Under the pieces are notes generated by a model. That model was not told where the DNA came from. It searched no databases and worked only from the letters and a program-made list of their open reading frames with translations. The position numbers and the translations under genes were made by a program. 64,000 nt of DNA, taken from assembly GCF_008636115.1 (NCBI RefSeq), contig NZ_QLZD01000013.1, forward strand, positions 109,535 through 173,534, written 5' to 3'. Positions within the stretch are counted from its first letter, which is position 1; each line of letters opens with the position of its first letter. Positions 35,310 through 44,342 of the stretch are shown piece by piece. This stretch comes from Candidatus Tokpelaia sp. GTDB taxonomy: Bacteria > Pseudomonadota > Alphaproteobacteria > Rhizobiales > Rhizobiaceae.

Positions 35310-36326
35310 ATGGCAAAAACAGAGGCTTCCGACTTGCAGTCCGGCTATTGGCTTTATCGCTTTTTGCCGCCTAAAGCTGCGGCCTATGCCCAATTAGCGC
35401 GGCTGGATCGGCCGATTGGCTGGCAATTATTATTCTGGCCATGTATTTGGGGGCTGGTGCTGGCTTTTTATGCCCAAAATCTGTTTTTGCTGCAATCTGC
35501 TTTTCCTGTCTGGCCGGCAGCGGATTTTTTGCCTGTTGCTATTGCGCATTATCACGCCTTTTCGCCGCCCGGTTTTTTGCTGTTTACTGCCTTGTTGTTT
35601 TTAATCGGCGCGGTGGTCATGCGCGGTGCCGGCTGTACTTATAACGATATTGTCGATCATAAAATTGATGCACAAGTGGCGCGCACCAAAACGCGGCCGC
35701 TGCCCTCCGGCCGGGTCAGCCGCGGAGAAGCTCTGGCCTTTATGCTGGTGCAAAGCCTGCTGGGGCTGCTGGTGCTGTTGCAACTGCCGCTTAAAGCGGT
35801 GCTGCTGGGATTATGTTCGCTGTTTATTGTCGCGCTTTATCCTTTTGTCAAACGCATTTCGCATTGGCCGCAAGCTGTGCTGGGCTTAAGTTTTAACTGG
35901 GGCGCTCTGCTTGGTTTTGCTGCTATTGCGCAGGCCGTGTCATGGCCGAGCCTGCTGCTTTATGGCGGCGCTGTCTGCTGGACAATCGGCTATGATACAA
36001 TTTATGCCCATCAGGACAGGGAAGATGATGCCCTTATCGGCGTGCATTCTACGGCGCGGCTGTTTGGGGCGCAAACCCGGGCGGCCTTGCTGGTTTTTTA
36101 TATTCTGGCGGCAGCCGGGCTTGCCGGTGCTTTTTGGCTGGCCGGCGCCGGTCTGTGGGCTTTTGCCGGTATTGCTGCCGCTGCCGCCTGCCTGTTATGG
36201 CAGATAAGGCGTTTTGATATGAATAATGCCGCTTTATGTCTGAAGCTTTTTAAAAGCAATAATCTGGTGGGGTTGCTGGTGGCTTTGCCCGCCTGTATCG
36301 GGCTTGTTTGCGGCCGGATTTGTTAA
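35310..36326 (+). CDS. ubiA: 4-hydroxybenzoate polyprenyltransferase
   Basis: 338 residues from the ATG at 35310 (seven codons of open frame upstream are probably leader). Both prenyl-diphosphate/Mg binding motifs are present: GAGCTYNDIVDHKIDAQVAR with the following RTKTRPLPSG, and GYDTIYAHQDREDD. About eight hydrophobic helices are visible. UbiA attaches the polyprenyl tail to 4-hydroxybenzoate in the inner membrane, the second step of ubiquinone synthesis. The gene is divergent from ruvC and has no operon partner. A 23-bp echo of its late coding sequence (GCCGCTGCCGCCTGCC) may lie 180 bp downstream. Confidence 0.95.
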   Translation: MAKTEASDLQSGYWLYRFLPPKAAAYAQLARLDRPIGWQLLFWPCIWGLVLAFYAQNLFLLQSAFPVWPAADFLPVAIAHYHAFSPPGFLLFTALLFLIGAVVMRGAGCTYNDIVDHKIDAQVARTKTRPLPSGRVSRGEALAFMLVQSLLGLLVLLQLPLKAVLLGLCSLFIVALYPFVKRISHWPQAVLGLSFNWGALLGFAAIAQAVSWPSLLLYGGAVCWTIGYDTIYAHQDREDDALIGVHSTARLFGAQTRAALLVFYILAAAGLAGAFWLAGAGLWAFAGIAAAAACLLWQIRRFDMNNAALCLKLFKSNNLVGLLVALPACIGLVCGRIC

Positions 36327-36498
36327 TTTATTGTTAACTTTGTTTTTCATCTCCTTGCCGCTGCCGCCTGCCGGTTATGATCTGTTAAGTTTTTCGCCTT
36401 CATAGTGCTGCCTGACATAAACTATATGCAGGGAGTATTGCCGGGTAATGTGCCGCCTCAATTCAGGGCGGAATCTGTTTTGCCCGGCACAGTAAAAA

Positions 36499-36975
36499 AT
36501 GAAAAAAGCAGCTTTTTCTGTCGTGCCGGCGTGCAACAGCGGTAACTTCTCCGGCCTCGTGCCGGCTTTAGCTTTAATCTGCCTGATTTTGCCCGCCTGT
36601 GTTGTCCGCGAGGGCGGCGGGGAGAAACTGGCCGCCGCCACAGTGGATAACAGCCTGATTACCGGCTCAATCAAGCGCAGCGCGCCCGCGCCGGTTGACC
36701 CGCAATCTGCGCCGGATAATGCGGTGATTTTAGCAAAATTTGTCACGCTGGAGCAGCAAAACGGGCACCGGAAAAGCCTGGCCTGGGAAAATACTGCCAC
36801 GGGCAGCCGCGGTATAATTTCTGCCCTTGGACAGCCGGGCAAAGGCAAAGCTGCCGGAACCTGCCGCCTGTTCCAGACCACGCGCGAATCTTTTGACGGT
36901 ATTGGCCTTTATAAAGGAGAAGCCTGCCGCTATGGGCGGCAGCCATGGGTATTGAGCTTTTTGCGGGAAGAATGA
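36499..36975 (+). CDS. RT0821/Lpp0805-family surface lipoprotein
   Basis: 158 residues. A long signal sequence (hydrophobic 20-35) ends in the lipobox LPAC, so the mature protein would be acylated after LspA cleavage and sorted to the outer membrane. The C-terminal part WENTATGSRGIISALGQPG, CRLFQTTRESFDGIGLYKGE and CRYGRQPWVLSFLREE is the 17-kDa antigen-like domain found in Rickettsia and Legionella surface antigens and widely in Rhizobiales. Function is structural or unknown. The first 15 residues before the hydrophobic core may mean the true start is a little downstream. Confidence 0.82.
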   Translation: MKKAAFSVVPACNSGNFSGLVPALALICLILPACVVREGGGEKLAAATVDNSLITGSIKRSAPAPVDPQSAPDNAVILAKFVTLEQQNGHRKSLAWENTATGSRGIISALGQPGKGKAAGTCRLFQTTRESFDGIGLYKGEACRYGRQPWVLSFLREE

Positions 36976-37275
36976 GGCCGCTTATTTGCTGAAACAGGCG
37001 GCGAAGGGGCATTGGCTGCGGCCTTATAAAGGCTGCTGCCTGCTGCCGGGGGAATTATTTTCGCTTCTCTCACAGGCTGAGGGGCGGTTTTTTCTGTCTC
37101 GGCTTGCACGGAATAGCCGGGCCCGGTCAGCTCAGTCAGGCTCTGAAGGGCAGCCGTTTCGGCTGCTGCTTTCGCCTGTTTCTTTCCCTTCATTTGAAGG
37201 AAGTGATTTTTGGCTGTTATAGTGGCGGGCGCTATGCGGCAAGGCCGGTGCTTTTAGCCTTTTCTGCCCTCAGAA

Positions 37276-37869
37276 TTACAGCCATTCCAGCCTGCCGTTT
37301 TCCAGTTTCAGGATTTTATCTTGCGGAATGATGCTATTGGCTGCCGCATTTTTGTCTAACCCGCCAAAACGGTGCAGGATTGTGCGCAACCAGCCGCCAT
37401 GGGTGACACAGACTGTCTTGTGACCAAGTGTGGCCAGCCAGCTATTGGCGCGCTCGGCCAGCATTTCATAAGTTTCCGCCCCTTCACCTATGGGCAGGAA
37501 ATGCCATTTATCCGCCAGCCGGGCAGCATAGGCCGATGGGTAGCGTTCAGCTATTTCTGCCATTTGGAAACCCTGCCAATCGCCAAAGCAGATTTCACGC
37601 AGCAAATTATCTGTGGCATAGGCTTGCGGCGCCAGCCTCATAGAAGCGCGCAGGCGTTCCATTGTTTCACGTGTGCGGCGCATCGGGCTGGCGACAAAAT
37701 AAAAATCTTCTGCCCGGCCGATTAAAGCTTTCAGCTTCAGCCCGTTGGCCGCGGCCTGCGCCCGGCCTGTTGTGTCAATATCTGTATCAATGCTGCCCTG
37801 AATACGGCCGACAGCATTCCAGTCTGTCTGGCCGTGGCGCGAAAAATAGATAAGAGGAAGATGTCGCAT
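37276..37869 (-). CDS. Histidine phosphatase family protein (phosphoglycerate-mutase-like)
   Basis: 197 residues from the ATG at 37869, where conserved sequence begins (MRHLPLIYFSRHGQTDWNAV). The catalytic RHG motif, the second histidine in CVTHGGWLRTILHRF and the acidic pair around LLREICFGDWQG are present. The branch-1 superfamily includes cofactor-dependent phosphoglycerate mutases and many small-molecule phosphatases; the short length favours a phosphatase. fabI lies 70 bp upstream on the same strand, an arrangement common in Rhizobiales, so the two are likely co-transcribed. Confidence 0.9.
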   Translation of the reverse strand: MRHLPLIYFSRHGQTDWNAVGRIQGSIDTDIDTTGRAQAAANGLKLKALIGRAEDFYFVASPMRRTRETMERLRASMRLAPQAYATDNLLREICFGDWQGFQMAEIAERYPSAYAARLADKWHFLPIGEGAETYEMLAERANSWLATLGHKTVCVTHGGWLRTILHRFGGLDKNAAANSIIPQDKILKLENGRLEWL

Positions 37870-37939
37870 GGCACTCTCTGCCACAGGCGCAAATAACGCC
37901 TGACTCATTATCACGGCGCTGCCGGCGCGCCGCACAGAA

Positions 37940-38800
37940 CTAATCCTTGATGGTGGAAATATCCGGTGCGTCCACTGCTTTCATGCCGATAATATTATAA
38001 CCGGAATCAGCGTGATGTATTTCGCCGGTCACACAGCAGGACAAATCTGAAAGAAGATAAAGCGCCACATTGCCGATTTCATCAATCGTCACTGTGCGGC
38101 GCAGGGGGGCGTTATATTCATTCCATTTCAGAATATAGCGAAAATCACCAATACCGGAGGCCGCCAGAGTTTTAATCGGCCCGGCCGAAACAGCATTAAC
38201 GCGGATATTTTGCGGCCCCAAATCCATTGCCAGATATTTGACGCTGGCCTCCAGCGCGGCTTTGGCAACACCCATAACATTATAATTGGGCATAACTTTT
38301 TCAGCGCCGTAATAAGTGAGTGTTACAATAGAGCCGCCATTGGGCATCAGTTTTTCAGCGCGCTGCGCCAGCGCCGTCAGCGAATAGACAGAAATTTGCA
38401 TGGTTTTGGCAAAATTGCCTTCACTCGTATCAATATAGCGGCCAACCAGCTCATCTTTGTCGGAAAATCCGATAGCATGCACCAGAAAATCCAGTTTTCC
38501 CCATTCGGCGCGAATAAAGTCAAAAACAGCATCTATTGAGGCCGGGTCGGTTACATCGCAATGGCCGCATATTAAAGCATCAAGCTCGGCTGCCAGCGGC
38601 TCTACCCGTTTTTTCAGCGCTTCTCCCTGATAAGTGAAAGCAAGTCTGGCACCGGCCCGGTGCGCCTGCCGGGCGATACCCCAGGCAATGGAACGATTAT
38701 TCGCCAGGCCCAAAATCAGGCCGCATTTGCCGCGCAACAGCTTATCGCCTGTCTCTACCGGATCGCTATTGCCCGCCATTGCCTTATCTTCTGCCGCCAT
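37940..38800 (-). CDS. fabI: Enoyl-[acyl-carrier-protein] reductase (NADH)
   Basis: 286 residues from the ATG at 38800. Short-chain dehydrogenase fold with the FabI-type nucleotide site GLILGLANNRSIAWGIA and the catalytic Tyr-x6-Lys in YNVMGVAK preceded by YYGAEKVMPN. FabI makes the last reduction of each fatty-acid elongation cycle and is the triclosan target. The first 25 residues are an Ala/Asp-rich extension relative to E. coli. Rhizobia often carry two FabI paralogues; only one is in this window. Confidence 0.96.
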   Translation of the reverse strand: MAAEDKAMAGNSDPVETGDKLLRGKCGLILGLANNRSIAWGIARQAHRAGARLAFTYQGEALKKRVEPLAAELDALICGHCDVTDPASIDAVFDFIRAEWGKLDFLVHAIGFSDKDELVGRYIDTSEGNFAKTMQISVYSLTALAQRAEKLMPNGGSIVTLTYYGAEKVMPNYNVMGVAKAALEASVKYLAMDLGPQNIRVNAVSAGPIKTLAASGIGDFRYILKWNEYNAPLRRTVTIDEIGNVALYLLSDLSCCVTGEIHHADSGYNIIGMKAVDAPDISTIKD

Positions 38801-38931
38801 TGCCAAAGCCCCATAATTTCTGAAATATTCTCTCGTTTAAGCCTATGGCACAAATGCCTTGTTTCTTCAAGCCGGTCTCACCAAAAGCCGCCGGTTTTTT
38901 TGCCGGCGGCCTTTGATAATGCGCTCGTGCT

Positions 38932-39504
38932 TCAAGGCCGGTGCTCCGCGGTGCCGGCAGCCGCGCGCACGGTAAACGGCACTTCCATAATTTCACCATT
39001 AGAGAATTTGAACTGTGCCTCAAATTTCTCCCCGGCTTTAAAAGGGGTTTTGGGGTTGATAAACATTAAATGATAGGAGCCGGGTTTAAAAGACATCTGG
39101 CTTTGCGCCGCAATTTCCACCCCGTCAGCCAAATGGCGCATTTTCATGACATTGCCTTCCATGGTCATGGAGTGAATTTCCACTTTTTGCGCTACATTAC
39201 TGTGCACTTCGGCCAGGCGGATAGCTGTCCTGCTGTTATTGCGGATTTCAAAATAGCCGGCGCCGACTTTGGCCGCCGGCAGCATGGCGCGCGCCCAGGC
39301 GGATTGCACTGTAACAGCGGCAGCTTTTTCTGCCGGCTCCACTGCCGATATGCCAAGTGTAGCGGTGGAGCTGTGCCGCATCTGGGCGGCAGGTTTTGGC
39401 GCTGCCTCTGTCTGCGCCAAAGCATGGGAGGCGGCCGCCAGAACAAAACTGCCAAATGACAGTGCCAGAGCGGATTTGCCAATATTGATATTGATGAAAG
39501 TCAT
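38932..39504 (-). CDS. Periplasmic copper chaperone PCu(A)C
   Basis: 190 residues with a clear Sec signal peptide (hydrophobic 11-28, cleavage near SHALAQ). The DUF461/PCuAC copper site is visible as His and Met residues spaced H-x2-M (VEIHSMTMEG), then KMRHL and GSYHLMFI, the conserved H-M-x10-M-x21-H-x-M pattern. These proteins deliver Cu(I) to the CuA centre of cytochrome c oxidase. GAGGG lies nine bases before the ATG. No Sco or oxidase genes are adjacent. A low-complexity Ala-rich segment (about 30-65) precedes the domain. Confidence 0.92.
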   Translation of the reverse strand: MTFININIGKSALALSFGSFVLAAASHALAQTEAAPKPAAQMRHSSTATLGISAVEPAEKAAAVTVQSAWARAMLPAAKVGAGYFEIRNNSRTAIRLAEVHSNVAQKVEIHSMTMEGNVMKMRHLADGVEIAAQSQMSFKPGSYHLMFINPKTPFKAGEKFEAQFKFSNGEIMEVPFTVRAAAGTAEHRP

Positions 39505-39794
39505 GATTTTATTCCCTCACAAATTATTTTGAATGCGGTGATATTTTGTCAAAGCAACGAAAATCCTGTTTCAGCACAGGCAGAGCAGGCAAACAGAAAC
39601 GCAAAGCGCCGACCCTAAATGCGAAATGTGGCTGCTTTATGCCGGCCGGAATTTTGTTCTCTTATACACTGCCGGCAGGCATAATACTTTCACCTTTGCC
39701 TGCGCCTTGAGGCAGGCGCACTATAAATATGCTGTTTCCGGTTTTTATTATCCGGCAAAATTGCCGGATATAAGCAGCGCTCTCTTGCTTTTGT
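39505..39794. other. Spacer between the copper chaperone and CbpA-like genes with hairpin
   Basis: No gene is seen. A perfect hairpin (TATCCGGC-AAAATT-GCCGGATA) lies at 39749-39770. It lacks a T run on the minus strand but could end or process the CbpA-like transcript. Confidence 0.45.
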
Positions 39795-40736
39795 CTAGTA
39801 TTTTTTCACCAGCTCCTCCAGATTTTTGTCATGTTCTTCCGGCAGCATGAGGCGGATATGCACATAAAGCGGCGCCCGGCCGCCCTCTTTCAGCGGCAGG
39901 CCTTTATCTTTCAGCCGCAAAACCCTGTCGGATCCTGACCAGGCGGGAATGCCGACCGCAACCGAACCGTCAAGCGTTTTAATGGTTTCCTTGCCGCCCA
40001 GAACGGCTGTTTTCAGCCCAATCGGCAAATCCATATGCACAGTGCGCCCCTCCAGCCGAAAGCGCGGATCCGGCTGAAAGCGGATTGTAACCAGCGCATC
40101 ACCGGCAATACTGCCGGGGGGCTGCTGCCCCTGACCTTTCAGACGGATTGTCTGCCCGTCTTCCAGATAAAGGGGCAATTTGATTTTCAGGCGCTTGCCG
40201 TCTGAAAAGGCGACATCTACTTTTTCTGCGCCGACAATTTGCTCCAGCGACAAATCCAGTGCGGCGCTTATATCGGCACCGCGCGGCTGCCTTGAGCGCC
40301 TTGCGCCAAAGCCGGCCTGGCCGCCGCCAAAATTGCCCGCCCGGCCAAAGCCGGCCTGGCCGAATATATCGCCCAGAATGGATTCATCAATATGAATATT
40401 GCCGCCAAACCCGCCGGACTGTGAGGCGCCGCCAAAGTCAAAATTGCCAAAAGGATTATGGCCGCGCCCGCCGGTGCCAAAACCGCTTTGACCAAAGCCG
40501 CCCTGAAATTTCGGCTTGCCTTCAGCATCAATTTCACCGCGATCAAAGGCTGCGCGTTTGTCTTTATCGCTCAAAATTTCATAGGCCTGATTAAGCTCGG
40601 CAAATTTCGCCGGCGCGCCGGCATCGCCTTTATTATGATCCGGGTGATAGCGCATGGCCAATTTGCGAAAGGCTGATTTTATTTGCTTTTCATCGGCTGT
40701 TTTTGCAACACCCAGAACCGTATAGGGATTGCGCAT
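39795..40736 (-). CDS. DnaJ-class curved-DNA-binding protein, CbpA-like
   Basis: 313 residues from the ATG at 40736 (AGAGG upstream, [10 protein letters not shown] start). A J domain with HPD (YHPDHNKGD) is followed by a long Gly/Phe-rich linker (about 75-150) and the two C-terminal peptide-binding domains ([40 protein letters not shown]). The zinc-finger domain is absent, so it is a type II J-protein, working with DnaK and possibly binding DNA. It lies away from dnaK/dnaJ in its own unit, as in other Rhizobiales. Confidence 0.93.
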   Translation of the reverse strand: MRNPYTVLGVAKTADEKQIKSAFRKLAMRYHPDHNKGDAGAPAKFAELNQAYEILSDKDKRAAFDRGEIDAEGKPKFQGGFGQSGFGTGGRGHNPFGNFDFGGASQSGGFGGNIHIDESILGDIFGQAGFGRAGNFGGGQAGFGARRSRQPRGADISAALDLSLEQIVGAEKVDVAFSDGKRLKIKLPLYLEDGQTIRLKGQGQQPPGSIAGDALVTIRFQPDPRFRLEGRTVHMDLPIGLKTAVLGGKETIKTLDGSVAVGIPAWSGSDRVLRLKDKGLPLKEGGRAPLYVHIRLMLPEEHDKNLEELVKKY

Positions 40737-41075
40737 GAAATTTCCTCTCGCAGGGGTGTCGGATACAGGATTCAAGACAGCTTTATAACAGACTGCCTCC
40801 TTTTATTTCCCCTATATGCGTAATCTAGCAACAGATTACGAGGGAAAAAAGCTTTTTTAGCAAAATTAATGCAGAAATCTGTCTGGCGGAAATTTTGTCC
40901 TTTGCCGATAAAAACTGTGCGCAGGAAAGCAAAGACGAAGTTTTTTGTAACAGGACATATTTTCGCCGCTTTTTTGCCGGGCTTTATGTTAAGACTAGCC
41001 GGAATAATTGGGGCACACAGTGTCCCTGCGCCAGGTCTATTGTTAAGATCCCAGGTCTTGTTGAGAGGTGAAATT
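40737..41075. other. Intergenic region between divergent CbpA-like gene and fumC
   Basis: 339 bp with presumed promoters of both genes. The fumC reading frame is open from 40869, but the peptide is not conserved. Just before fumC there is a small tandem repeat (CCAGGTCT...GTTAAGA at 41033-41049 and CCAGGTCTTGTTGAGA at 41051-41066). Confidence 0.45.
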
Positions 41076-42467
41076 ATGAGTAAAACCCGCACGGAAACTG
41101 ACAGTTTCGGCCCGATTGAAGTGCCTGCCAATCAGTATTGGGGGGCGCAGACGGAGCGCTCTTTGCGTAATTTTAAAATCGGTGATGAAAAACAGCCTGT
41201 GCCGCTTATTCATGCGCTGGGCATTATTAAGCAGGCCGCGGCCAAAACCAATATGAAGCTTGGCCGGCTGGACAATAAACGCGGTGAGGCGATTGTCGCC
41301 GCGGCAGTGGAAGTCGCCGCCGGCCGGCTGGACGATAATTTCCCTCTGATTGTCTGGCAGACCGGATCCGGCACCCAGACCAATATGAATGCCAATGAGG
41401 TGATTGCCAACCGCGCCATTGAGATATTGGGCGGCGAAATCGGCTCTAAAAAGCCGGTGCACCCCAATGATCATGTCAATATGAGCCAATCTTCCAATGA
41501 TACTTTCCCCACGGCCATGCACATTGCCGCAGCAAGGGAGGCAGTGGAAAAATTATTGCCTGCTATCGATTATCTGGCCGCTGCCCTGCATAAAAAAGAA
41601 AAGGAGTTTGCCGGCATTATCAAAATCGGCCGCACCCACACGCAGGACGCTACGCCGGTGACGTTGGGGCAGGAATTTTCCGGCTATCGGGCGGCGCTGG
41701 ATTATGGCCGCCGCCGTATTGAAACAGCATTGAAAGGGCTTTATCATCTGGCGCAGGGAGGCACGGCTGTCGGCACCGGGTTAAATGCTCCTGTCGGTTT
41801 TGACTGCGCTTTTGCCGAGGAAGTGGCGGCGATTACCGGCCTGCCGTTCAAGCCGGCGGCCAATAAATTTGAGGCCCTGGCCAGCCACGGCGCTTTACTG
41901 GAATTTCACGGCAGTTTGAATGCGCTGGCGGCCGATTTGTTTAAAATCGCCAATGATATTCGTCTGCTGGCTTCCGGCCCGCGTTCCGGCTTGGGCGAGC
42001 TGAGCCTGCCGGAAAATGAGCCTGGCTCTTCTATTATGCCGGGCAAGGTCAACCCCACCCAATGTGAGGCTATGACCATGGTGGCGGTGCAGGTTTTCGG
42101 CAATCAGACGGCCGTGACAATCGGCGCTTCGCAAGGGCATTTTGAGCTCAATGTTTATAAGCCGGTTATTGCCTATAATGTGCTGCAATCACTACGCCTG
42201 CTGGCCGATGCCATGCGCTCTTTCACCGATCATTGCGTAATGGGGATTATTGCCAATGAAGCGCGCATTCATGCTTTGCTCGAGCAATCGCTGATGCTGG
42301 TAACCGCGCTGGCGCCGGCTATCGGTTATGATGCGGCGGCCAAAATCGCCAAGACAGCGCATAAAAACGGCACAAATTTGCGCGAGGAAGCCTTGAAAAG
42401 CGGTTTGGTCTCAGCAGAGGATTATGATCGGCTGGTGCGGCCGGAGAAAATGATTGCTCCGCATTAA
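41076..42467 (+). CDS. fumC: Fumarate hydratase, class II
   Basis: 463 residues from the ATG at 41076, with GAGAGG just upstream. Class II fumarase is an oxygen-stable homotetramer of the TCA cycle. The aspartase/fumarase signature [10 protein letters not shown] is present, as are the substrate-binding segments [37 protein letters not shown] and the TH of [11 protein letters not shown]. Start [20 protein letters not shown] is typical. The gene appears monocistronic, with a 600-bp empty region downstream. Confidence 0.97.
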   Translation: MSKTRTETDSFGPIEVPANQYWGAQTERSLRNFKIGDEKQPVPLIHALGIIKQAAAKTNMKLGRLDNKRGEAIVAAAVEVAAGRLDDNFPLIVWQTGSGTQTNMNANEVIANRAIEILGGEIGSKKPVHPNDHVNMSQSSNDTFPTAMHIAAAREAVEKLLPAIDYLAAALHKKEKEFAGIIKIGRTHTQDATPVTLGQEFSGYRAALDYGRRRIETALKGLYHLAQGGTAVGTGLNAPVGFDCAFAEEVAAITGLPFKPAANKFEALASHGALLEFHGSLNALAADLFKIANDIRLLASGPRSGLGELSLPENEPGSSIMPGKVNPTQCEAMTMVAVQVFGNQTAVTIGASQGHFELNVYKPVIAYNVLQSLRLLADAMRSFTDHCVMGIIANEARIHALLEQSLMLVTALAPAIGYDAAAKIAKTAHKNGTNLREEALKSGLVSAEDYDRLVRPEKMIAPH

Positions 42468-43067
42468 GCTGCCGTTTTGTGCCCCAAAAGCCGCTGGCAG
42501 CCGTTGCAGAGTTTTCGGGTAAGGCCGCAAAGCAGGAAATATTTTGTGCCGGGGAGAGTTGCAGACGGCGGCTGGCCATTTTTGGATAGGACACAAAACC
42601 GGACAAAGAACAATTTCCGGCAAACAGATAATGGCGCGTCCGGTTTAAATGAGGGTGCCGTTTCGCCGGTGTGAGACGAGGAATTGTGCCCTGGCCTTGC
42701 TGTCAGCCGCTAAGTTGCGGTTAAATTGCCTTTAGCCCGGCAATGATTATCTGCGCTCTCAATGAGAATGGGGTTCTGTGTGTGGCCTTATCACGAATTT
42801 TTGGGGGAAGCACTGCTCTGGAATTGAGCCGCTTGAAAAACCGGTTTGCCCGTAATTGCGGCAGCTTTTGCCGCGGCTCTATTGCCTTGCCGTGATAGGC
42901 AATCGGAGGTCAAGCAGGCGCAGAAACGCGCCAGAGCCGGCCTCGCCCCAAAGGAGAGGAGCTTGTCCTTGGTTATGCGCGCGCGCCGCTTGCGGGCTTT
43001 TCTTAAATTGCGGGGCAGGCGGCCTTAAGGAAGAGGGGAGCGCCAAAGCGGTTTTGAGCGCCCGATG
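42468..43067. other. 600-bp non-coding region after fumC
   Basis: No gene, RNA or mobile element could be recognised. Short arginine-rich frames (for example 42846-43028) lack any support. The fumC side has no clear terminator. Confidence 0.5.
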
Positions 43068-43586
43068 CTATTTTATATCGGTGCTTTTTTGCACCATATC
43101 AAAAATTTTGATAATGGCCTGCAAATTTGGCGGCAGATAATCTTCCTTATGGCGTTCATTATAGATTTTGAAAGCGCCGTTAAGCACGGTTACCAGCACC
43201 CCCATAACAGAAGAAACGCCGGCAATAATAAACATTGCCTGCGTATAGGGGCTGAGGCTTTTAAAATAATCGGGCAGGAAGAAAATGAGATAACCGAGCA
43301 AAAGATTGATAGAGATAACATAGGCAGCGGCAAACAGCACAGCAGAAAATCTTATCCATTTTATCCAGTTCAAATCTTTCTTCAAATCAGTAATATAGGC
43401 TTGAATATCGATAATAGCCTGCTTTTTAAGCCTGTTCCCTGCCTCTAAATCCTGCACCCTGATGGTCAGGTCTTTTATAAGCGATTCCAGCCGGCGGGAA
43501 TCGGGCTGATTGAGAGCCTGCTGCTCTGCCGGTGATTCGTGTATTTGCGGCACAACCGGCACTGGGAATACAGAAGAGTCTGCCAT
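43068..43586 (-). CDS. Two-TM protein next to a Panacea-domain gene (candidate toxin/effector)
   Basis: 172 residues. A proline-rich start is followed by a coiled-coil-like segment (about 30-70: DSRRLESLIKDLTIRVQDLE) and two strong membrane helices (about 76-102 and 115-140). A polar tail follows (YNERHKEDYLPPNLQAIIKI). I do not recognise the family. The gene lies 45 bp downstream of the Panacea/DUF4065 gene on the same strand. Panacea proteins act as antitoxins for very different toxins, including membrane-active ones (established family knowledge), so this may be the cognate toxin. An ordinary membrane protein is the alternative. Confidence 0.55.
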   Translation of the reverse strand: MADSSVFPVPVVPQIHESPAEQQALNQPDSRRLESLIKDLTIRVQDLEAGNRLKKQAIIDIQAYITDLKKDLNWIKWIRFSAVLFAAAYVISINLLLGYLIFFLPDYFKSLSPYTQAMFIIAGVSSVMGVLVTVLNGAFKIYNERHKEDYLPPNLQAIIKIFDMVQKSTDIK

Positions 43587-43631
43587 AGATTTAGTTTATG
43601 CACTTTTAAATTGCATAAGGCAAGCAGGAAT

Positions 43632-44153
43632 TCAGGCAGGTTTTTCCGGCATGCCGCGCTCCCGCGCGGATTGAATATAATAATTGCGCATGGCTTCAAG
43701 CGGTATAGTGCCGAAAAAGCCTTTATCTCTTTTCACTGTTTTATCCCACGGACTGCCGTCAAAATGGGTAATTTCCGAAAGTTTAAAAGCGGTCATCGGC
43801 CCGTAAAGCTGTAAAACAGCGGCAATAGTGTCCTTTTGCGCCGGACTCAATTCCGCCTGATAAGGGGCAAGCAGGTCTTTATTTTCTATTTTTTCACTGC
43901 TTTCAATCGGCAGGCTGCCGCGGCCGCTGTAATTCCAATAAACATCGGGATAAATCGGGCCATATTGCCAGGCTTGCGGCTGGGTGGCGATTAACGGTTC
44001 CCGGCAAAAATAAAATGACCAGCCATGTGCCATAAAAATAAGTTTTTGCAGTTTCATCAATGATAAGTCATCAATATTATATTTGGGCGCTTCGTCCAGA
44101 ATATAATTGGCGACAGCCCGTGCATCTTGCGGTTTTTCCTGCATTTCAGCCAT
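43632..44153 (-). CDS. Panacea-domain (DUF4065, SocA/GepA-like) protein, candidate antitoxin
   Basis: 173 residues. The DUF4065 pattern is plain: ARAVANYILDEAPKYNIDDL, LMKLQKLIFMAHGWSFYF, then QPQAWQYGPIYPDVYWNYSG and a C-terminal region with TAFKLSEITHFDGSPWDKTV. The domain occurs in SocA of Caulobacter and in PanA antitoxins of PanAT toxin-antitoxin systems. AGGAG precedes the ATG at 44153. A two-TM protein follows on the same strand. A perfect hairpin at 44196-44218 lies in the leader. Panacea proteins also occur alone in phages, so pairing is inferred. Confidence 0.8.
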   Translation of the reverse strand: MAEMQEKPQDARAVANYILDEAPKYNIDDLSLMKLQKLIFMAHGWSFYFCREPLIATQPQAWQYGPIYPDVYWNYSGRGSLPIESSEKIENKDLLAPYQAELSPAQKDTIAAVLQLYGPMTAFKLSEITHFDGSPWDKTVKRDKGFFGTIPLEAMRNYYIQSARERGMPEKPA

Positions 44154-44195
44154 GAATATTTTTGCTCCTTCAGGGCTTGGGCCGGGGAATCAACA

Positions 44196-44218
44196 AGCCT
44201 CCCGAATCAGGGGAGGCT
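44196..44218. terminator. Hairpin between ispG and the Panacea gene
   Basis: AGCCTCCC-GAATCAG-GGGAGGCT, a perfect 8-bp stem. There is no T run on the minus strand. It could terminate ispG by another route, or regulate the Panacea gene leader. Confidence 0.4.
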
Positions 44219-44342
44219 GCCATCGATTTACTTTTTCGCAATCGCTAATGTAAGCAAATTTTATAAAGAAAGCAATAAAAATAGCTGATTATTGACAAAA
44301 TAGGAAAAATCCCGCCCCGGCAAAATTGTTAGTGAGCAGATT

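Noticed and set aside
36930..37193. 87-residue minus-strand frame overlapping the surface lipoprotein gene
   Set aside because: No recognised domain, no clear ribosome site, and overlap with a well-supported gene.
40869..41075. 69-residue N-terminal extension of FumC
   Set aside because: Not conserved; the ATG at 41076 has a strong ribosome site and the usual FumC start.
42468..43067. Riboswitch or small RNA after fumC
   Set aside because: I looked for conserved riboswitch cores and strong hairpins and saw none that I could support.
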